Assembly: GCF_927798215.1 (NCBI RefSeq)
Contig: NZ_CAKMMW010000001.1
Span: 1-64,000, forward strand
Source of the DNA: Paenibacillus_E allorhizoplanae
Lineage (GTDB): Bacteria > Bacillota > Bacilli > Paenibacillales > NBRC-103111
Length of the DNA: 64,000 nucleotides
Direction: 5' to 3'
In this document: piece by piece, positions 51,213 to 61,439 of the stretch
Position numbering within the stretch: position 1 is the first letter of the stretch
Layout of the letters: each line of letters opens with the position of its first letter
Position numbers and translations under genes: made by a program
Notes under the pieces: model-generated
Databases searched by the model: none
Seen by the model: only the letters and a program-made list of their open reading frames with translations
What the model was told of the DNA's origin: nothing

Positions 51213-53960
51213 TTATATAAAAGAAATCTGGATGCTGATAATTTGCTTTGCACTTGCTGTAATGTTTATAACATGCTCATTAAATGGCGCCTCGCTTTGT
51301 ACTTCTTCATCCAAATTCACGTAATGCGCGCTAATTACTTTACGATCGAATTTGATTGATCCCTCCACGTAGTCGGCCGAGATGTTGAAGAGACGGATCA
51401 CATAGCTATCGTTCAGATCCTCAGAAGCCTTGATGGCGCTGACGATAAGCTCAGCAGGCTCCACTTGAAGAAACGAATGCAAGAGTGATAAATCAGCTGC
51501 ACGACGCTGCAGCGATTCATAAACAACTTTTCCAAGTTTTCTGTCCAATGACCGAATTCCCGCCACGAACTGCTGATGCTCATGCCAAAGGCGGCTAGTG
51601 TGCATCTCGTTAACAGCATAAGTGCTAATCGCATAATGAAATTCAAGCTCTGTGAGCAGCTGGCCGCCATCTCCGCCATCTGAGAGAACCTCTTTGCCTG
51701 TACTGCGAAATAAAGTCAGAGCGATAGTTCTCGATCCATCCCTGCGTACAGCCGCTTCATATAGCCCTTTGCTGTAAACGGCTAGCCCACAGCTGCCATC
51801 ATCAATCGAGATGATCCCATTATGGGGCACCGTTCCTCTAGCCTTTTCCATGTACCCCGAATAGTCGGGTTGCTCGATGCTTCGTTGAACAAAATCAAAC
51901 GGTGTACTTGTATGAAAATGTTCGGTTTGTAGGCCTGAAGGAATCAACAACTGCAGTCGGTGATCACGCGCACGATTGTTGACCAAGGTTCTACAGCGCA
52001 GTATTGGATCATTCTTTCTTACTTCCAAAATGGTCGTAATTTCGATCGCCACGAACTCATTGCTCCTTCTCGTTTCTTGTGGATGAATGGCATGTGGGAT
52101 GCTTATGGAAGTGCGAATTCGAATACGTGTCTGTAGCGGACCATCGTAGACAACAGAAATTTGGGCGTTAGAGCCATAGGAAGTAAATACTTCGTTCGTA
52201 ACCGGGCTCACATGGTTCCAGCCCTCACCGATGTCCGCTTCGTCTTCGAACAGCAATAAACCAGGATAACATCGACCTGTCTCCATATCCGTTACATCAA
52301 TGGTCCCGTTCGGATGAACGGCTACGCGAATTCGCCCATTTTCCCAAGTGTTTGCGTTTACTGCCATGGATCCCAGTAAGCGTACAGGAGCCGTCAAGTT
52401 AGGGGCTCGGTATTCACCAGGGCCAGGAGCAGCTAACGGTGTATGTTTAGTTACGTAAGCAGCATATCCGTAGGATGGAACACGAGCATGGAAGGCTATG
52501 CGACACCGATCCACGGTGTCCGAATACGGAATATCCCGATAAGGCCTCCACATGCGGGTGCTGTTTTTGCGCAATTCCAGCAGTTGATAGGGGATCTCAT
52601 TTCGTTCATGGTCGTATAGACGGAAAGAAGTGCCCCCCAAATGGTACATCGTTGAGGCTGCGTCCGACATTGCAGGCATGGCGAACTCAACTTCAATCAC
52701 CCCGTCAATGTCGGTTTGGGAAGCGTTGAATACCGTAATGACTTGGTCTCCGTCTTGGTCAGATAATCCGTGATGGTTAGACACATAGAGCAGCTGCTCT
52801 CTTACCATGCCTTCGGCGATGAGTCTGCTCTGATCAAAGCGATACATCATATCGCGATGGACTTGATCGATCGAACAGCCGCATATGGAATCGTGAGGGT
52901 GATTCTGAATCAAGTACTCCCAAGCTTTCGCTAAGAAGGTTTTGGGATATGCTCGCCCTTGAAACGACGTGAATACGCCCCAGGGCTCCGCCCATTTCTC
53001 AATGAGCACTTCACAAGCCTGATTATTCATTTTCAAATGAATCCGAGAAGAAAGCACATTAGCGAGCACCCAATTATTTACACCATTATAGCCAGGAGAT
53101 CTTTGCTCGCCTTTATACTTGGGTAGATCGCCGATTTTTTCACGCAAATCTTTCACATACTCTTCTAAGGAACAATGAACAAACTTGGCACCTATGTCTG
53201 CTTCATTCAGTGTTTTCAATATCCACGGCAGACGAGGTTCAATTTCGATATGATCAACTCCGTCAAACCCTGCGATGATGGAGGTTGTAGCCCTTTTTGA
53301 CTTGTAGTCCAACATCCCTTTCGCCCGCTCGATTAATTCCTCGAGATCATATTGAAATTCCCGATCAGCGAATGGCCATCGGATAAAAAAGTAAAAATCT
53401 CCATATGAACGATCCTCATCCAATTTGAGCCCTAATATGCGGGTGCCATCAGCCCCCTCCCACCATATCTCAGAAGCATCTGCATCTCCGTAGAATCCAC
53501 GAAACAAAACAGCGTGATCAATCCCGAAACCATGCAAGATTTGTGGAAACTGACTGTTATGGCCAAAAATATCCGTGATATACCCGGATTTCACTGGCTT
53601 GGCGCCGAAAGCGCGCGAACGGCGGTATCCGATGAGAAGATTCCGAATCAACGATTCTCCACTAACTAGGAATTCATCGGGCATGACATACCAAGGGCCT
53701 ATGCTAATTCGGCCATCTTGGATCAGCTTCACAAGCCGCTCTCGGTTCTCTGGCCGTATGTCCAAATAATCCTCCAAGACAATGGTCTGACCGTCCATCA
53801 TAAAATGACGATAGGCCGGATCCTGCTCCATCTTTTCAATGAGCTCGTCAAGCAAATAGACCAGCCTTATGCGGTAACCTTGAAAATCCTGATACCATTC
53901 ACGATCCCAATGGGTATGTGAAATCACATAAACCTTTTCTATTGGTTGAGTCATTTTCAC
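51213..53960 (-). CDS. GH38 alpha-mannosidase
   Basis: A 915-residue cytoplasmic enzyme of GH38. The zinc/nucleophile pattern is present: His15-x-His17 and Asp19 in SHTHWDREW, nucleophile Asp130 in SGYITDIFGHNSQ, and NHPHDSICGCSIDQVH further on. GH38 enzymes remove alpha-linked mannose from oligosaccharides. GTG 53960 and ATG 53954 are both possible starts with AGGAGAT upstream. It follows the binding-protein gene of the ABC importer, which suggests import of manno-oligosaccharides or high-mannose glycans and their breakdown inside the cell. Confidence 0.92.
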   Translation of the reverse strand: MKMTQPIEKVYVISHTHWDREWYQDFQGYRIRLVYLLDELIEKMEQDPAYRHFMMDGQTIVLEDYLDIRPENRERLVKLIQDGRISIGPWYVMPDEFLVSGESLIRNLLIGYRRSRAFGAKPVKSGYITDIFGHNSQFPQILHGFGIDHAVLFRGFYGDADASEIWWEGADGTRILGLKLDEDRSYGDFYFFIRWPFADREFQYDLEELIERAKGMLDYKSKRATTSIIAGFDGVDHIEIEPRLPWILKTLNEADIGAKFVHCSLEEYVKDLREKIGDLPKYKGEQRSPGYNGVNNWVLANVLSSRIHLKMNNQACEVLIEKWAEPWGVFTSFQGRAYPKTFLAKAWEYLIQNHPHDSICGCSIDQVHRDMMYRFDQSRLIAEGMVREQLLYVSNHHGLSDQDGDQVITVFNASQTDIDGVIEVEFAMPAMSDAASTMYHLGGTSFRLYDHERNEIPYQLLELRKNSTRMWRPYRDIPYSDTVDRCRIAFHARVPSYGYAAYVTKHTPLAAPGPGEYRAPNLTAPVRLLGSMAVNANTWENGRIRVAVHPNGTIDVTDMETGRCYPGLLLFEDEADIGEGWNHVSPVTNEVFTSYGSNAQISVVYDGPLQTRIRIRTSISIPHAIHPQETRRSNEFVAIEITTILEVRKNDPILRCRTLVNNRARDHRLQLLIPSGLQTEHFHTSTPFDFVQRSIEQPDYSGYMEKARGTVPHNGIISIDDGSCGLAVYSKGLYEAAVRRDGSRTIALTLFRSTGKEVLSDGGDGGQLLTELEFHYAISTYAVNEMHTSRLWHEHQQFVAGIRSLDRKLGKVVYESLQRRAADLSLLHSFLQVEPAELIVSAIKASEDLNDSYVIRLFNISADYVEGSIKFDRKVISAHYVNLDEEVQSEAPFNEHVINITASAKQIISIQISFI

Positions 53961-53981
53961 CTGATCTCCTTTTCAATAATA

Positions 53982-54026
53982 CAGGCGGACAGTCTGTCGT
54001 CATCAGTTTCACAGATTGTCCGCCTG
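53982..54026 (-). terminator. Long inverted repeat between binding-protein and mannosidase genes
   Basis: CAGGCGGACAGTCTGT and ACAGATTGTCCGCCTG pair with one mismatch. On the minus strand the downstream bases are only moderately T-rich. It could cut down read-through from the highly made binding protein to the enzyme gene. Confidence 0.6.
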
Positions 54027-54046
54027 ATTTCTTGTCGTTACATGCC

Positions 54047-55597
54047 TTACTTTTTACTAGCCATAAACGCATCCAGCTGCTTCTGAACTTCTGCAATCGC
54101 TTTATCGATGCCGGCCTGTTTCATTTTTTCTTTAAATTGCGGCAACACTTTATCTACATCGGCAGTACCACTTTTTAAGACCGTTCCATATTCAGCATTT
54201 ACGCTATCCAAGGAAGCAACCTCCGTTTTAATCGTGCTCGTATCGAAGAGGAAGCCCATCGCAGGGAATCTCAAGGTCACATCTTTATCATAGTCTTTAT
54301 AGGCTTCAAAGAATCCCTTCACATCTGTACCTTTAGATTTCATGAATTTCGGATTTTGCCAGATCCATTCAAACGGCAAGTAAGGTGGTTTAGCAGGATC
54401 AACGCCAGCTGGGAAGTTCACAGCACCGTCTTTGATGACATAATGTTTACCCTCAACCCCGAGTGTTAAGAGGTCGTAGTTTTGCTGATTCTTTTGGAAC
54501 CAGTTTAGGAACGCAACCGCTCTCTCAATATTCTTGCTTCCTGCCGCTATACTTTGGTAGTTCCAGGTGGTTACCTCTTGAAAGACCTTAGGCGTGATCT
54601 GAATTCTGACGAATTCGACTTGAGCGCCTGGTATGGCGGATACAGTCCTTGCATTGATATTGTACTCCGGTAGATCTCCTATCACGGAAGCTGCTTTTCC
54701 TGCAGCAAAAGCCGCCCGGAAATCCTTGATCGATAAGACATCCTTCGAAATATACCCTTTGTTGAATAGTTCCCTGTGGAAATCCAGACCTTTTTTGTAT
54801 GCTGGCGTATCCAGCATATTCTCTGCCTTCATCGTGTTCATATCGATCCCAACACCGCTTGGTAACCCGCGAACGAATTCTTCTTTGAAGTTTAAGTCAA
54901 AGGAGGTGTTGCTTTGGCTCAGCGGTATGATTTCAGGATTATTTTTCTTCACTGCTGCGTAGAAGGCTAACATATCATCCAATGTTTTGATTTCCGACAG
55001 CCCGTATTTTTCTCTTAGATCTTTTCTGACCGTGAATGTGGTATAGCCGGCAGCTGTGCCGATCTGTGCGGCAGGCACACCGTAGGTCTTACCTTTCACT
55101 TGAACAACAGGCCAGTAGTAATCTGGAATATTCGCTTTTAAATCTTTACCCACCTTAGCAATTGCATCGTCAAGCGCTGCGACGGAATTAGAGCTGATCA
55201 ATTGGGCAAGCAGCTCCGGATGTGTCCAGAGAATATCTACGTTTCCACCTGTCGAAGTCATCACTTTGACTTTCGTTGCATAATCGTCCCATGGCACGTA
55301 CGTATAATTGAGCTTCACATTTAACTCATCTTTGACTGCTTTCTCAATCGCTGCATTGACAGTGGCTTGATCAGGCTGCGGATCACCAGGGAACACAATG
55401 TTTAAGGTGACTTGATCAAGAGGCTTAACTGTTGCTACAGGCTGAGCTGTCGCCGTTGTAGCTGTGCTGGCGGCAGGAGTAGCTGGTGCAGGAGTGGATT
55501 CAGTCGTATTGGAAGTACAAGCTGCAAGTGTGGCCATCGTAGTAATCATCATCGTTGAAACCAATATCTTGGAACCTTTCGTCTGTAGTCCTGACAT
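54047..55597 (-). CDS. Extracellular sugar-binding lipoprotein of an ABC importer
   Basis: A 516-residue protein with a lipobox ending at Cys27 (MATLAAC), a Thr/Ala/Pro-rich linker, then a family-1 solute-binding fold. GGGAGG precedes ATG. It partners with the permeases encoded at 55680-57532. The arrangement of two permeases, binding protein and GH38 suggests a mannose-containing glycan as ligand. Its closest relative in the window is the binding protein at 21914-23488, but the two are clearly diverged. Confidence 0.88.
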   Translation of the reverse strand: MSGLQTKGSKILVSTMMITTMATLAACTSNTTESTPAPATPAASTATTATAQPVATVKPLDQVTLNIVFPGDPQPDQATVNAAIEKAVKDELNVKLNYTYVPWDDYATKVKVMTSTGGNVDILWTHPELLAQLISSNSVAALDDAIAKVGKDLKANIPDYYWPVVQVKGKTYGVPAAQIGTAAGYTTFTVRKDLREKYGLSEIKTLDDMLAFYAAVKKNNPEIIPLSQSNTSFDLNFKEEFVRGLPSGVGIDMNTMKAENMLDTPAYKKGLDFHRELFNKGYISKDVLSIKDFRAAFAAGKAASVIGDLPEYNINARTVSAIPGAQVEFVRIQITPKVFQEVTTWNYQSIAAGSKNIERAVAFLNWFQKNQQNYDLLTLGVEGKHYVIKDGAVNFPAGVDPAKPPYLPFEWIWQNPKFMKSKGTDVKGFFEAYKDYDKDVTLRFPAMGFLFDTSTIKTEVASLDSVNAEYGTVLKSGTADVDKVLPQFKEKMKQAGIDKAIAEVQKQLDAFMASKK

Positions 55598-55679
55598 GGT
55601 TTGAACCTCCCATTATTTAATAGTTTCTGGGTAAAACTTTATATAAACGGTGGTTAACCGCATATATCGAAACCTCGTG

Positions 55680-56570
55680 CTAACCTTTGACGCCGCCAAC
55701 CGTTAATCCCTTGATAAAATACTTTTGCACAAAGGGGTAAACAAAGATGATCGGTCCGATAGTGACAATCGTTATCGCCATTTTGATGGATTCTGCGGGT
55801 ACTGCTGATGCTGCATACGTACTGCCAACACCGCCAGAAGAAATATACTGCATACTGGATAGGACCATTCGCAGCAAATACTGTACCGGATACAGCTTCT
55901 GATCATTAATCAACAGGAGTGGAAGCCACCAATCATTCCAATATTGCAGCGCATAGAACAATCCCACCGTCATAACGCCGGGTAGAGCTAATGGGAATAC
56001 GATCCGAAACAAAATGTTGACTTCATTAGCACCGTCTATTCTTGCTGATTCCAACATCGCATCGTCAATCGTCGAGAAAAAGTTCCTCAGTAGAAACATG
56101 TTCCACGCGTTCACCGTATAGGGCAGAATGAGTCCCCAAACCGTATCGCCTAGATGCAAATACTTTGTCGTCACGATATACCAAGGTACCAAGCCGCCAT
56201 TGAAAAGAATCGTAAAAAAGACGATGAATGACAGACTATTACGAAACTTCAATTCTTTTCTGGACAGAGAGTACGCAAGCAATCCAGTGATGACCATACT
56301 GAAAGCGGTACCAACTACAGTTACAAAAATGGTCACCCAATAAGCCTTACCTATCGATGAATGTCCGAAAAAAATGTAAGCGTATGCTTTTAAGGAAAAA
56401 ACATGAGGAAGAATACTATATCCGTTCAACTGTAAATATTTCTCATCCGTTATGGAGCCAGAGAACATGATGAAAAAAGGAATGACGCAAACCAAGGCCA
56501 GCAAGGATAGAAATACATACGCTGTGTACGTCACGATTTTATCTTGCACATAGTTATTTTTCATGCACAA
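55680..56570 (-). CDS. Carbohydrate ABC transporter permease, LplC/YtcP type
   Basis: A 296-residue permease with six predicted helices. EAA loop: ESARIDGANEVNILFRIVFP; typical closing segment VQKYFIKGLTVGGVKG. It is encoded between the partner permease (14 bases upstream) and the binding-protein gene. No ATPase gene accompanies it. Confidence 0.9.
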   Translation of the reverse strand: MCMKNNYVQDKIVTYTAYVFLSLLALVCVIPFFIMFSGSITDEKYLQLNGYSILPHVFSLKAYAYIFFGHSSIGKAYWVTIFVTVVGTAFSMVITGLLAYSLSRKELKFRNSLSFIVFFTILFNGGLVPWYIVTTKYLHLGDTVWGLILPYTVNAWNMFLLRNFFSTIDDAMLESARIDGANEVNILFRIVFPLALPGVMTVGLFYALQYWNDWWLPLLLINDQKLYPVQYLLRMVLSSMQYISSGGVGSTYAASAVPAESIKMAITIVTIGPIIFVYPFVQKYFIKGLTVGGVKG

Positions 56571-56584
56571 TCTCCTAAACGTCG

Positions 56585-57532
56585 TTAGAATAATGAGCCT
56601 TCACTTTTGTACTTTTTGACAAGCGCATTGAATCCTAGTACCAAGATAAATCCAACCACCGACTGATATAATCCCGCCGCAGAAGACATACCTGCATCAC
56701 CAATGGTTCGTAAGGAGCGATAGACGAACGTATCAATAACATCTGTTGTGGCATACAGACTCGCATTATCACCAACGAGCGCATAGATCATGCCGAAATC
56801 CCCGTAGAAAATCCGCCCGACTGACAACAGTATCATTATGGTTATGGTCGGTGAAATAACGGGCAGCGTAATATAACGAATTTGTTGCAATTTCGTTGCC
56901 CCATCCAATGCTGCCGATTCAAAATACTCCGTGTTCACGCCAGTAATTGCCGCAATGTAGATGACCGTAAGGAAACCTGCATACTTCCAAATTGAAAATA
57001 ATACGAGAATGCCCGGCCACAAATCCGCTCGCTGTCCCCATGCTATCTCTGGGATGTGGAGGTACGCAAGAATGCTATTAAGCAGACCACCTTCAGAAGC
57101 AAACAAATTATAGGCAAAAACACTTACAACGATCCATGAAATGAAATAGGGCAAAAAGATAAAGGACTGCGTCAACTTCTTAAACAACTTGGAACTGACT
57201 TCATTCAGAAATAGCGCTGTGACAATGGCAATGGCTTGTTGAAAGAAGATAAACATCGCGTTCAAGAAGAGGGTGTTCCAAGTAACTCTAAGCACTTTAT
57301 CGCTGCTGAAGAGGAATTTAAAGTTATCAAATCCCACCCATTTGCTGCCCAAGATGCCCAAATTTACTTTATAATCTTTGAATGCTACGATAATGCCGGC
57401 CATAGGCAGATAAGCAAATAGGATGAAATATAACAACCCAGGCAACATAAAAAGATATAAAGCTTTATTTTTTGAAATATCGAGCAGAAATTCAAAAACG
57501 ATGAATTTTCTTTTTCTGATTTGGCTCTCCAC
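56585..57532 (-). CDS. Carbohydrate ABC transporter permease, LplB type
   Basis: A 315-residue permease with six helices, EAA loop YFESAALDGATKLQQIRYIT. It is the first gene of the ABC-GH38-propeller cluster. About 200 bases separate it from the regulator gene upstream, with a terminator in between. The operon promoter is probably within that gap, and I could not fix its boxes with confidence. Confidence 0.9.
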   Translation of the reverse strand: MESQIRKRKFIVFEFLLDISKNKALYLFMLPGLLYFILFAYLPMAGIIVAFKDYKVNLGILGSKWVGFDNFKFLFSSDKVLRVTWNTLFLNAMFIFFQQAIAIVTALFLNEVSSKLFKKLTQSFIFLPYFISWIVVSVFAYNLFASEGGLLNSILAYLHIPEIAWGQRADLWPGILVLFSIWKYAGFLTVIYIAAITGVNTEYFESAALDGATKLQQIRYITLPVISPTITIMILLSVGRIFYGDFGMIYALVGDNASLYATTDVIDTFVYRSLRTIGDAGMSSAAGLYQSVVGFILVLGFNALVKKYKSEGSLF

Positions 57533-57683
57533 CTTTCTCAGTCCTCTTGTTGCTTGGCTGTTTACACCGTTAGTCTAAGAGCTTTTGAGCAAATGTGAAA
57601 GTAAAAAGACTATACATGGTTTATATTTGCATACTTCTACGCTCATAAATTGCATACCCAGATTGCAAAAACATACTTGTGCT

Positions 57684-57719
57684 AAAGAAAAGGCCACTCC
57701 TCGATGAAAGGACGGCCTT
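57684..57719 (-). terminator. Terminator after the membrane AraC regulator
   Basis: On the minus strand AAGGCCGTCCTTTC...GGAGTGGCCTT forms an interrupted stem followed by TTCTTT. Confidence 0.65.
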
Positions 57720-57734
57720 CACTTAACTTGGATA

Positions 57735-59933
57735 TCAGATTTTTAGTTTATTTCGATATTCGCTCGGAGACATGCCGGTATGTTTTTTAAATAACGTAAC
57801 GAAATAAGACGAGTTGTTAAAGCCAACTTTAGTGCCTACTTCTTTGATGGCGATATGATCTTGTGCCAAATAGATCTTGGACTTACTTAATCTCAATTCC
57901 GTGATGTACTCCGAGAACGATTGGTTAAATAACTCCTTGAATAACCGACCGAAATACATCGGATTATAGTCAAATCGATTGGCAACCATCTCAACGGACA
58001 ACTCCGTATTGGCGTAGCAGCCTTCAACGAATCCGCGAATTCGATCTAGGAGGTCAGAATTGAGGTGCTTTCTTTTCTCCTTAATTCGTTGCATGTCATG
58101 AAGAATGTATTGAGCGAACCAAAGCTTCATCTGCTCTAACGTCTCCAATTTCCTTAGTTTGCTAACCGCATTGTTAAAGTTCGTTAGTAGGTCATCTTTT
58201 ACATCTTGTATCGAAAGCTCAGTCGTAATAAACACCGTAAGCAATAAATGATTGACCGATAGCTTAATCAATTCGTATTGGCAGTCTTTTAAAGCATTAA
58301 AAATATCATCCAGTGCTCCCCAAACAAGCTCCTCTTTACCTAGCTTGATTGCTTCCAAAAGCGCTTTTAAATGCTGCTGTGGATACTCAAACTCATGCTT
58401 CACATTAGCAAAGACGGTTTCATACGTTAGCATGCTGCCTAAGCCGTACACCATTCTATAATCTGCTGCTTCCAACGCTTCTTGAAAGGATGCGTGATAA
58501 TTCGCTGCATCATTCACATAAGACCCCCATGCTACGGTAACAGAGGTACCCATCGTTTGCCTGAATTGTTCTTGCAGCCTATTTATCAGATTCACTAAAT
58601 GCTTATGACTATTGAAAGCTTCGTCATGATTGATTAACAGAACCACATCTTTATTGATTACAAGGGATTCATAAGAAAAGTGCGGTTGTAAGAGATCGAA
58701 TACCCTATTCAACAAGCTCAGCCTCATTTGATTATGAACTTCGTCTGCAACCTCTTCTACTTCTAATACAGTTGCATCAAAATGCTCATCAATTTTGAGA
58801 ATCAGGATGCTCGTACCCTTAAACAAATCCACACGCAATGCAAATTCTAGTTCACTGGAAACCTGAGGCGCCTTCACTCCACCTAGGATATCTTTTAAAT
58901 AATCAACCTTCAAATTGTTCTTTGATTTCTCTTTCATTACCTCCAACGTTTCTACAAGACCGCGTAATGGCGAAGAAAGCTTCCCACTCACAAACAATGA
59001 GGCGATCCCGCTGAACGTAAATAAAATCAAGCTGATCCAAATTACCGTGTTTCTAAGTCTGCTGATACTGACGACCGCTGCTTGATACGGTACAACATGA
59101 AGAAAATGCCACCCCAATTGATTAGAATAACTATGTGTTACCAACACTTTTTCGCCGCTTAAGCTTGTGTCAACGAAACTGTTCGAGCCCGATTCCGTAA
59201 GACTTTTTTTAATGAAGCCTAGCTCTGAATAATCCTTTAAAAATTCGCCGCCTGATGGATCTGAAATCACTTTGCCTGTGGCATCTACAATTAGAATATT
59301 ACCTTGATCTACCCTGTCATCCGGATTAATGCCATTACGAATCGCTTCCTCTTTCACATTTACAATTAGCGCATTGAGAATCGCATTCGTTGATTTATCC
59401 CTATTGTAATAAAAAATTGAATACACATTTTCTTCTTGATTTTTACCTGAGCTCAGTTTTAATTTTCGGGGCAATAGTCGGATTTTCGTTTTAGGATCGG
59501 AATTATTCAACATTTCAATAGCTTCGTTATCGATATTCGGGTAATCACTGGTCAAAAACGAGGTGTTATTCCCATTGTAGATGCCGATCGAATAAATACT
59601 TTCATTAATGAAGATGATATCGTTTAGCTTTTTCAAAGAATTGTTTTCTACAATTGGATCACTTTCAGCGGTGTTCATCTGTTGTATGATCGGATAATCA
59701 AAAGATAACTGTGCGGAAACTTGCATAGCTTGGTTCATCAGATACTCGGTAGACTTTTGACCTTGCATCAGTGTCCGGTCTGAGAGCTCATTGATTTGAC
59801 GAATGGAACTGTTCGAAAAAATGTGAAATAACCAAATCGAAATAACTGCAATTGCAAGCGTTAACATAAGAAGATACGCGAAAAAAAACTTGGCAAACAT
59901 GGTTTTGACAGGAAACTTCGTTTGAAAGACCAT
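57735..59933 (-). CDS. Membrane-bound AraC-family regulator with extracellular sensor
   Basis: A 732-residue one-component regulator with a membrane helix at about 15-38, an extracellular Cache-like sensing domain, a second helix at about 292-315, a cytoplasmic GGDEF-like/linker region without intact GGDEF motif, and an AraC HTH pair at the C-terminus (ELSVEMVANRFDYNPMYFGR, KKHTGMSPSEYRNKL). Such YtdP-type proteins sense a sugar outside and regulate transport genes. It lies just upstream of the ABC-GH38 cluster, which it probably activates. Confidence 0.88.
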   Translation of the reverse strand: MVFQTKFPVKTMFAKFFFAYLLMLTLAIAVISIWLFHIFSNSSIRQINELSDRTLMQGQKSTEYLMNQAMQVSAQLSFDYPIIQQMNTAESDPIVENNSLKKLNDIIFINESIYSIGIYNGNNTSFLTSDYPNIDNEAIEMLNNSDPKTKIRLLPRKLKLSSGKNQEENVYSIFYYNRDKSTNAILNALIVNVKEEAIRNGINPDDRVDQGNILIVDATGKVISDPSGGEFLKDYSELGFIKKSLTESGSNSFVDTSLSGEKVLVTHSYSNQLGWHFLHVVPYQAAVVSISRLRNTVIWISLILFTFSGIASLFVSGKLSSPLRGLVETLEVMKEKSKNNLKVDYLKDILGGVKAPQVSSELEFALRVDLFKGTSILILKIDEHFDATVLEVEEVADEVHNQMRLSLLNRVFDLLQPHFSYESLVINKDVVLLINHDEAFNSHKHLVNLINRLQEQFRQTMGTSVTVAWGSYVNDAANYHASFQEALEAADYRMVYGLGSMLTYETVFANVKHEFEYPQQHLKALLEAIKLGKEELVWGALDDIFNALKDCQYELIKLSVNHLLLTVFITTELSIQDVKDDLLTNFNNAVSKLRKLETLEQMKLWFAQYILHDMQRIKEKRKHLNSDLLDRIRGFVEGCYANTELSVEMVANRFDYNPMYFGRLFKELFNQSFSEYITELRLSKSKIYLAQDHIAIKEVGTKVGFNNSSYFVTLFKKHTGMSPSEYRNKLKI

Positions 59934-60042
59934 GACACCCCGCCTTACATTTTTAATAAGCTATCTCTACTTTATTTTACCAACGCTATACTTATTCGTC
60001 CTCGACTAGTTGACCTCCTTGTAGTCGGTCTTAAACGGACAT

Positions 60043-60081
60043 GAAGCCGTTAACTCTTGCAGCAGCAAAGTTGACGGCTTC
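60043..60081 (-). terminator. Hairpin at the end of the sugar catabolic operon
   Basis: GAAGCCGTTAACTCTTGC and GCAAAGTTGACGGCTTC pair with few mismatches around a four-base loop. The T-tract after it on the minus strand is weak. Confidence 0.55.
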
Positions 60082-60100
60082 CCTTATAAGATCTCACGAT

Positions 60101-60859
60101 TCAGTTTGTTGCCATAATTTCCACTGCTTCTTCCTTGAAGGCGTCATATAATTCCTGCTTAGGGAATTGGTCCGTAATAACGCGGTCTGCGGCCATCAAG
60201 CTTGCGAAGGAGAACAAGTCCTGGCTGCCAAACTTGGAATGATCCATCACAATATTCACTTCGGATGACTGCTGGATCGCAAGACGTTTGATCTCCGTCT
60301 CGTGCATATTGGAGTTGCTGAAGCCATGCTTCATGCTCACGCCTGTTGTTCCAATAAATGCCCTGTTAAATGCCATTTTCTCCAAGGCCTCCGTTGCAAT
60401 TGGACCTACGAGTGTTGAGGTTTGGCCCATCAGCATGCCGCCAATAACGATCGTAGAAATCTGCTTTCCTTGCAGCTCCGCAGCAATATTAAGTGCATTG
60501 GTGACAACCGTAATATGCTGGTTCACCTGGATAAACCTAGCCACCTGAAGCGTTGTTGATCCGCCATCAAGAAAGATAGAATCCCCAGGCTGAATCAGCT
60601 GCGCGGCTAGTTTGCCAATCCTTATTTTCTCTTCTATAAAGACGCCGGACCGCTCGTGAAGCGCAATATCATTACCGACTAATATCGCACCACCGAATGT
60701 TCGCTTAATATACCCCCCTTGCTCCAGCTTCTCCATATCTCGGCGCAGGGTCATCTCCGTGACCTCGAACATTTCTTTTAATTCAGCCATTTTGACTTCA
60801 CCATCGACAGCCATCCGATCCAGAATTTGCTGCTGTCGTTGATTAATTGGGTTCTGCAT
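60101..60859 (-). CDS. DeoR/GlpR-family transcriptional repressor
   Basis: The 252-residue repressor has an N-terminal DeoR HTH (VKMAELKEMFEVTEMTLRRD) and a C-terminal DeoR sugar-phosphate-binding domain (DGGSTTLQVARF, FIGTTGVS). ATG 60859 has GGAGG eight bases upstream; the longer open frame to 61090 overlaps the cupin gene and is rejected. It is the last gene of the aldolase-dehydrogenase-kinase-isomerase operon and should sense a phosphorylated intermediate of that pathway. Confidence 0.87.
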   Translation of the reverse strand: MQNPINQRQQQILDRMAVDGEVKMAELKEMFEVTEMTLRRDMEKLEQGGYIKRTFGGAILVGNDIALHERSGVFIEEKIRIGKLAAQLIQPGDSIFLDGGSTTLQVARFIQVNQHITVVTNALNIAAELQGKQISTIVIGGMLMGQTSTLVGPIATEALEKMAFNRAFIGTTGVSMKHGFSNSNMHETEIKRLAIQQSSEVNIVMDHSKFGSQDLFSFASLMAADRVITDQFPKQELYDAFKEEAVEIMATN

Positions 60860-60887
60860 GTTGAAAGCCTCCGTGTTAGTTCTGATC

Positions 60888-61436
60888 TTACTCATCTTCT
60901 TCAATTCGCGGCATCCGCTCAATGCGCGGGTCGGTGAATATATCAAACTCATCTCTGCTGGTACTGGAAAATTCAGAAACAACTGCGCCTTGATCCCCTG
61001 CTTGAAACCAGTGTTTAATACCTGGCTCAATGGTATACTGCTCACCTGGAAGTAATTCAATTTCGTGAAACACCGTAAAGTAAGCCTCACTTCCGACAGG
61101 AATTTCTGCTTTAATTACGCCAGGTGCTTCACCCTCCACATATAACCAAACGCTTCCTGAGCGGCAGCGAAACGTTTCCATTTTACCGGGATCATTTCCT
61201 ACTGGAGGATGTAGATGCTCTGGGCAGGTCTGCCTTGGGAACAAGACTAATTCCTTCGCGCAATAACGGTCTGTATTCACATAGGTAACCAACTCAAGAC
61301 CTTGAACATCCAATTGCTGGAGGCCGAAACCAGCTACTTCAATGTGCCGAATTTCATCCTCCGTCAACACAATTCCGCTTAAGTCCAAAATGTGCGCTGT
61401 ACGCTCCTGAGCTTGACGAATTTGGCTTCTTTTCAT
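60888..61436 (-). CDS. D-lyxose isomerase-like cupin protein
   Basis: A 182-residue cupin. Metal ligands His74 and His76 (CPEHLHPP), Glu87 and His142 (IKHWF) agree with D-lyxose ketol-isomerases such as B. subtilis YdaE. The enzyme interconverts an aldose with a ketose (D-lyxose and D-xylulose, or D-mannose and D-fructose as side activity). It lies between kinase and repressor genes; the tight spacing (three bases after the kinase) supports one operon. Confidence 0.83.
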   Translation of the reverse strand: MKRSQIRQAQERTAHILDLSGIVLTEDEIRHIEVAGFGLQQLDVQGLELVTYVNTDRYCAKELVLFPRQTCPEHLHPPVGNDPGKMETFRCRSGSVWLYVEGEAPGVIKAEIPVGSEAYFTVFHEIELLPGEQYTIEPGIKHWFQAGDQGAVVSEFSSTSRDEFDIFTDPRIERMPRIEEDE

Positions 61437-61439
61437 TAC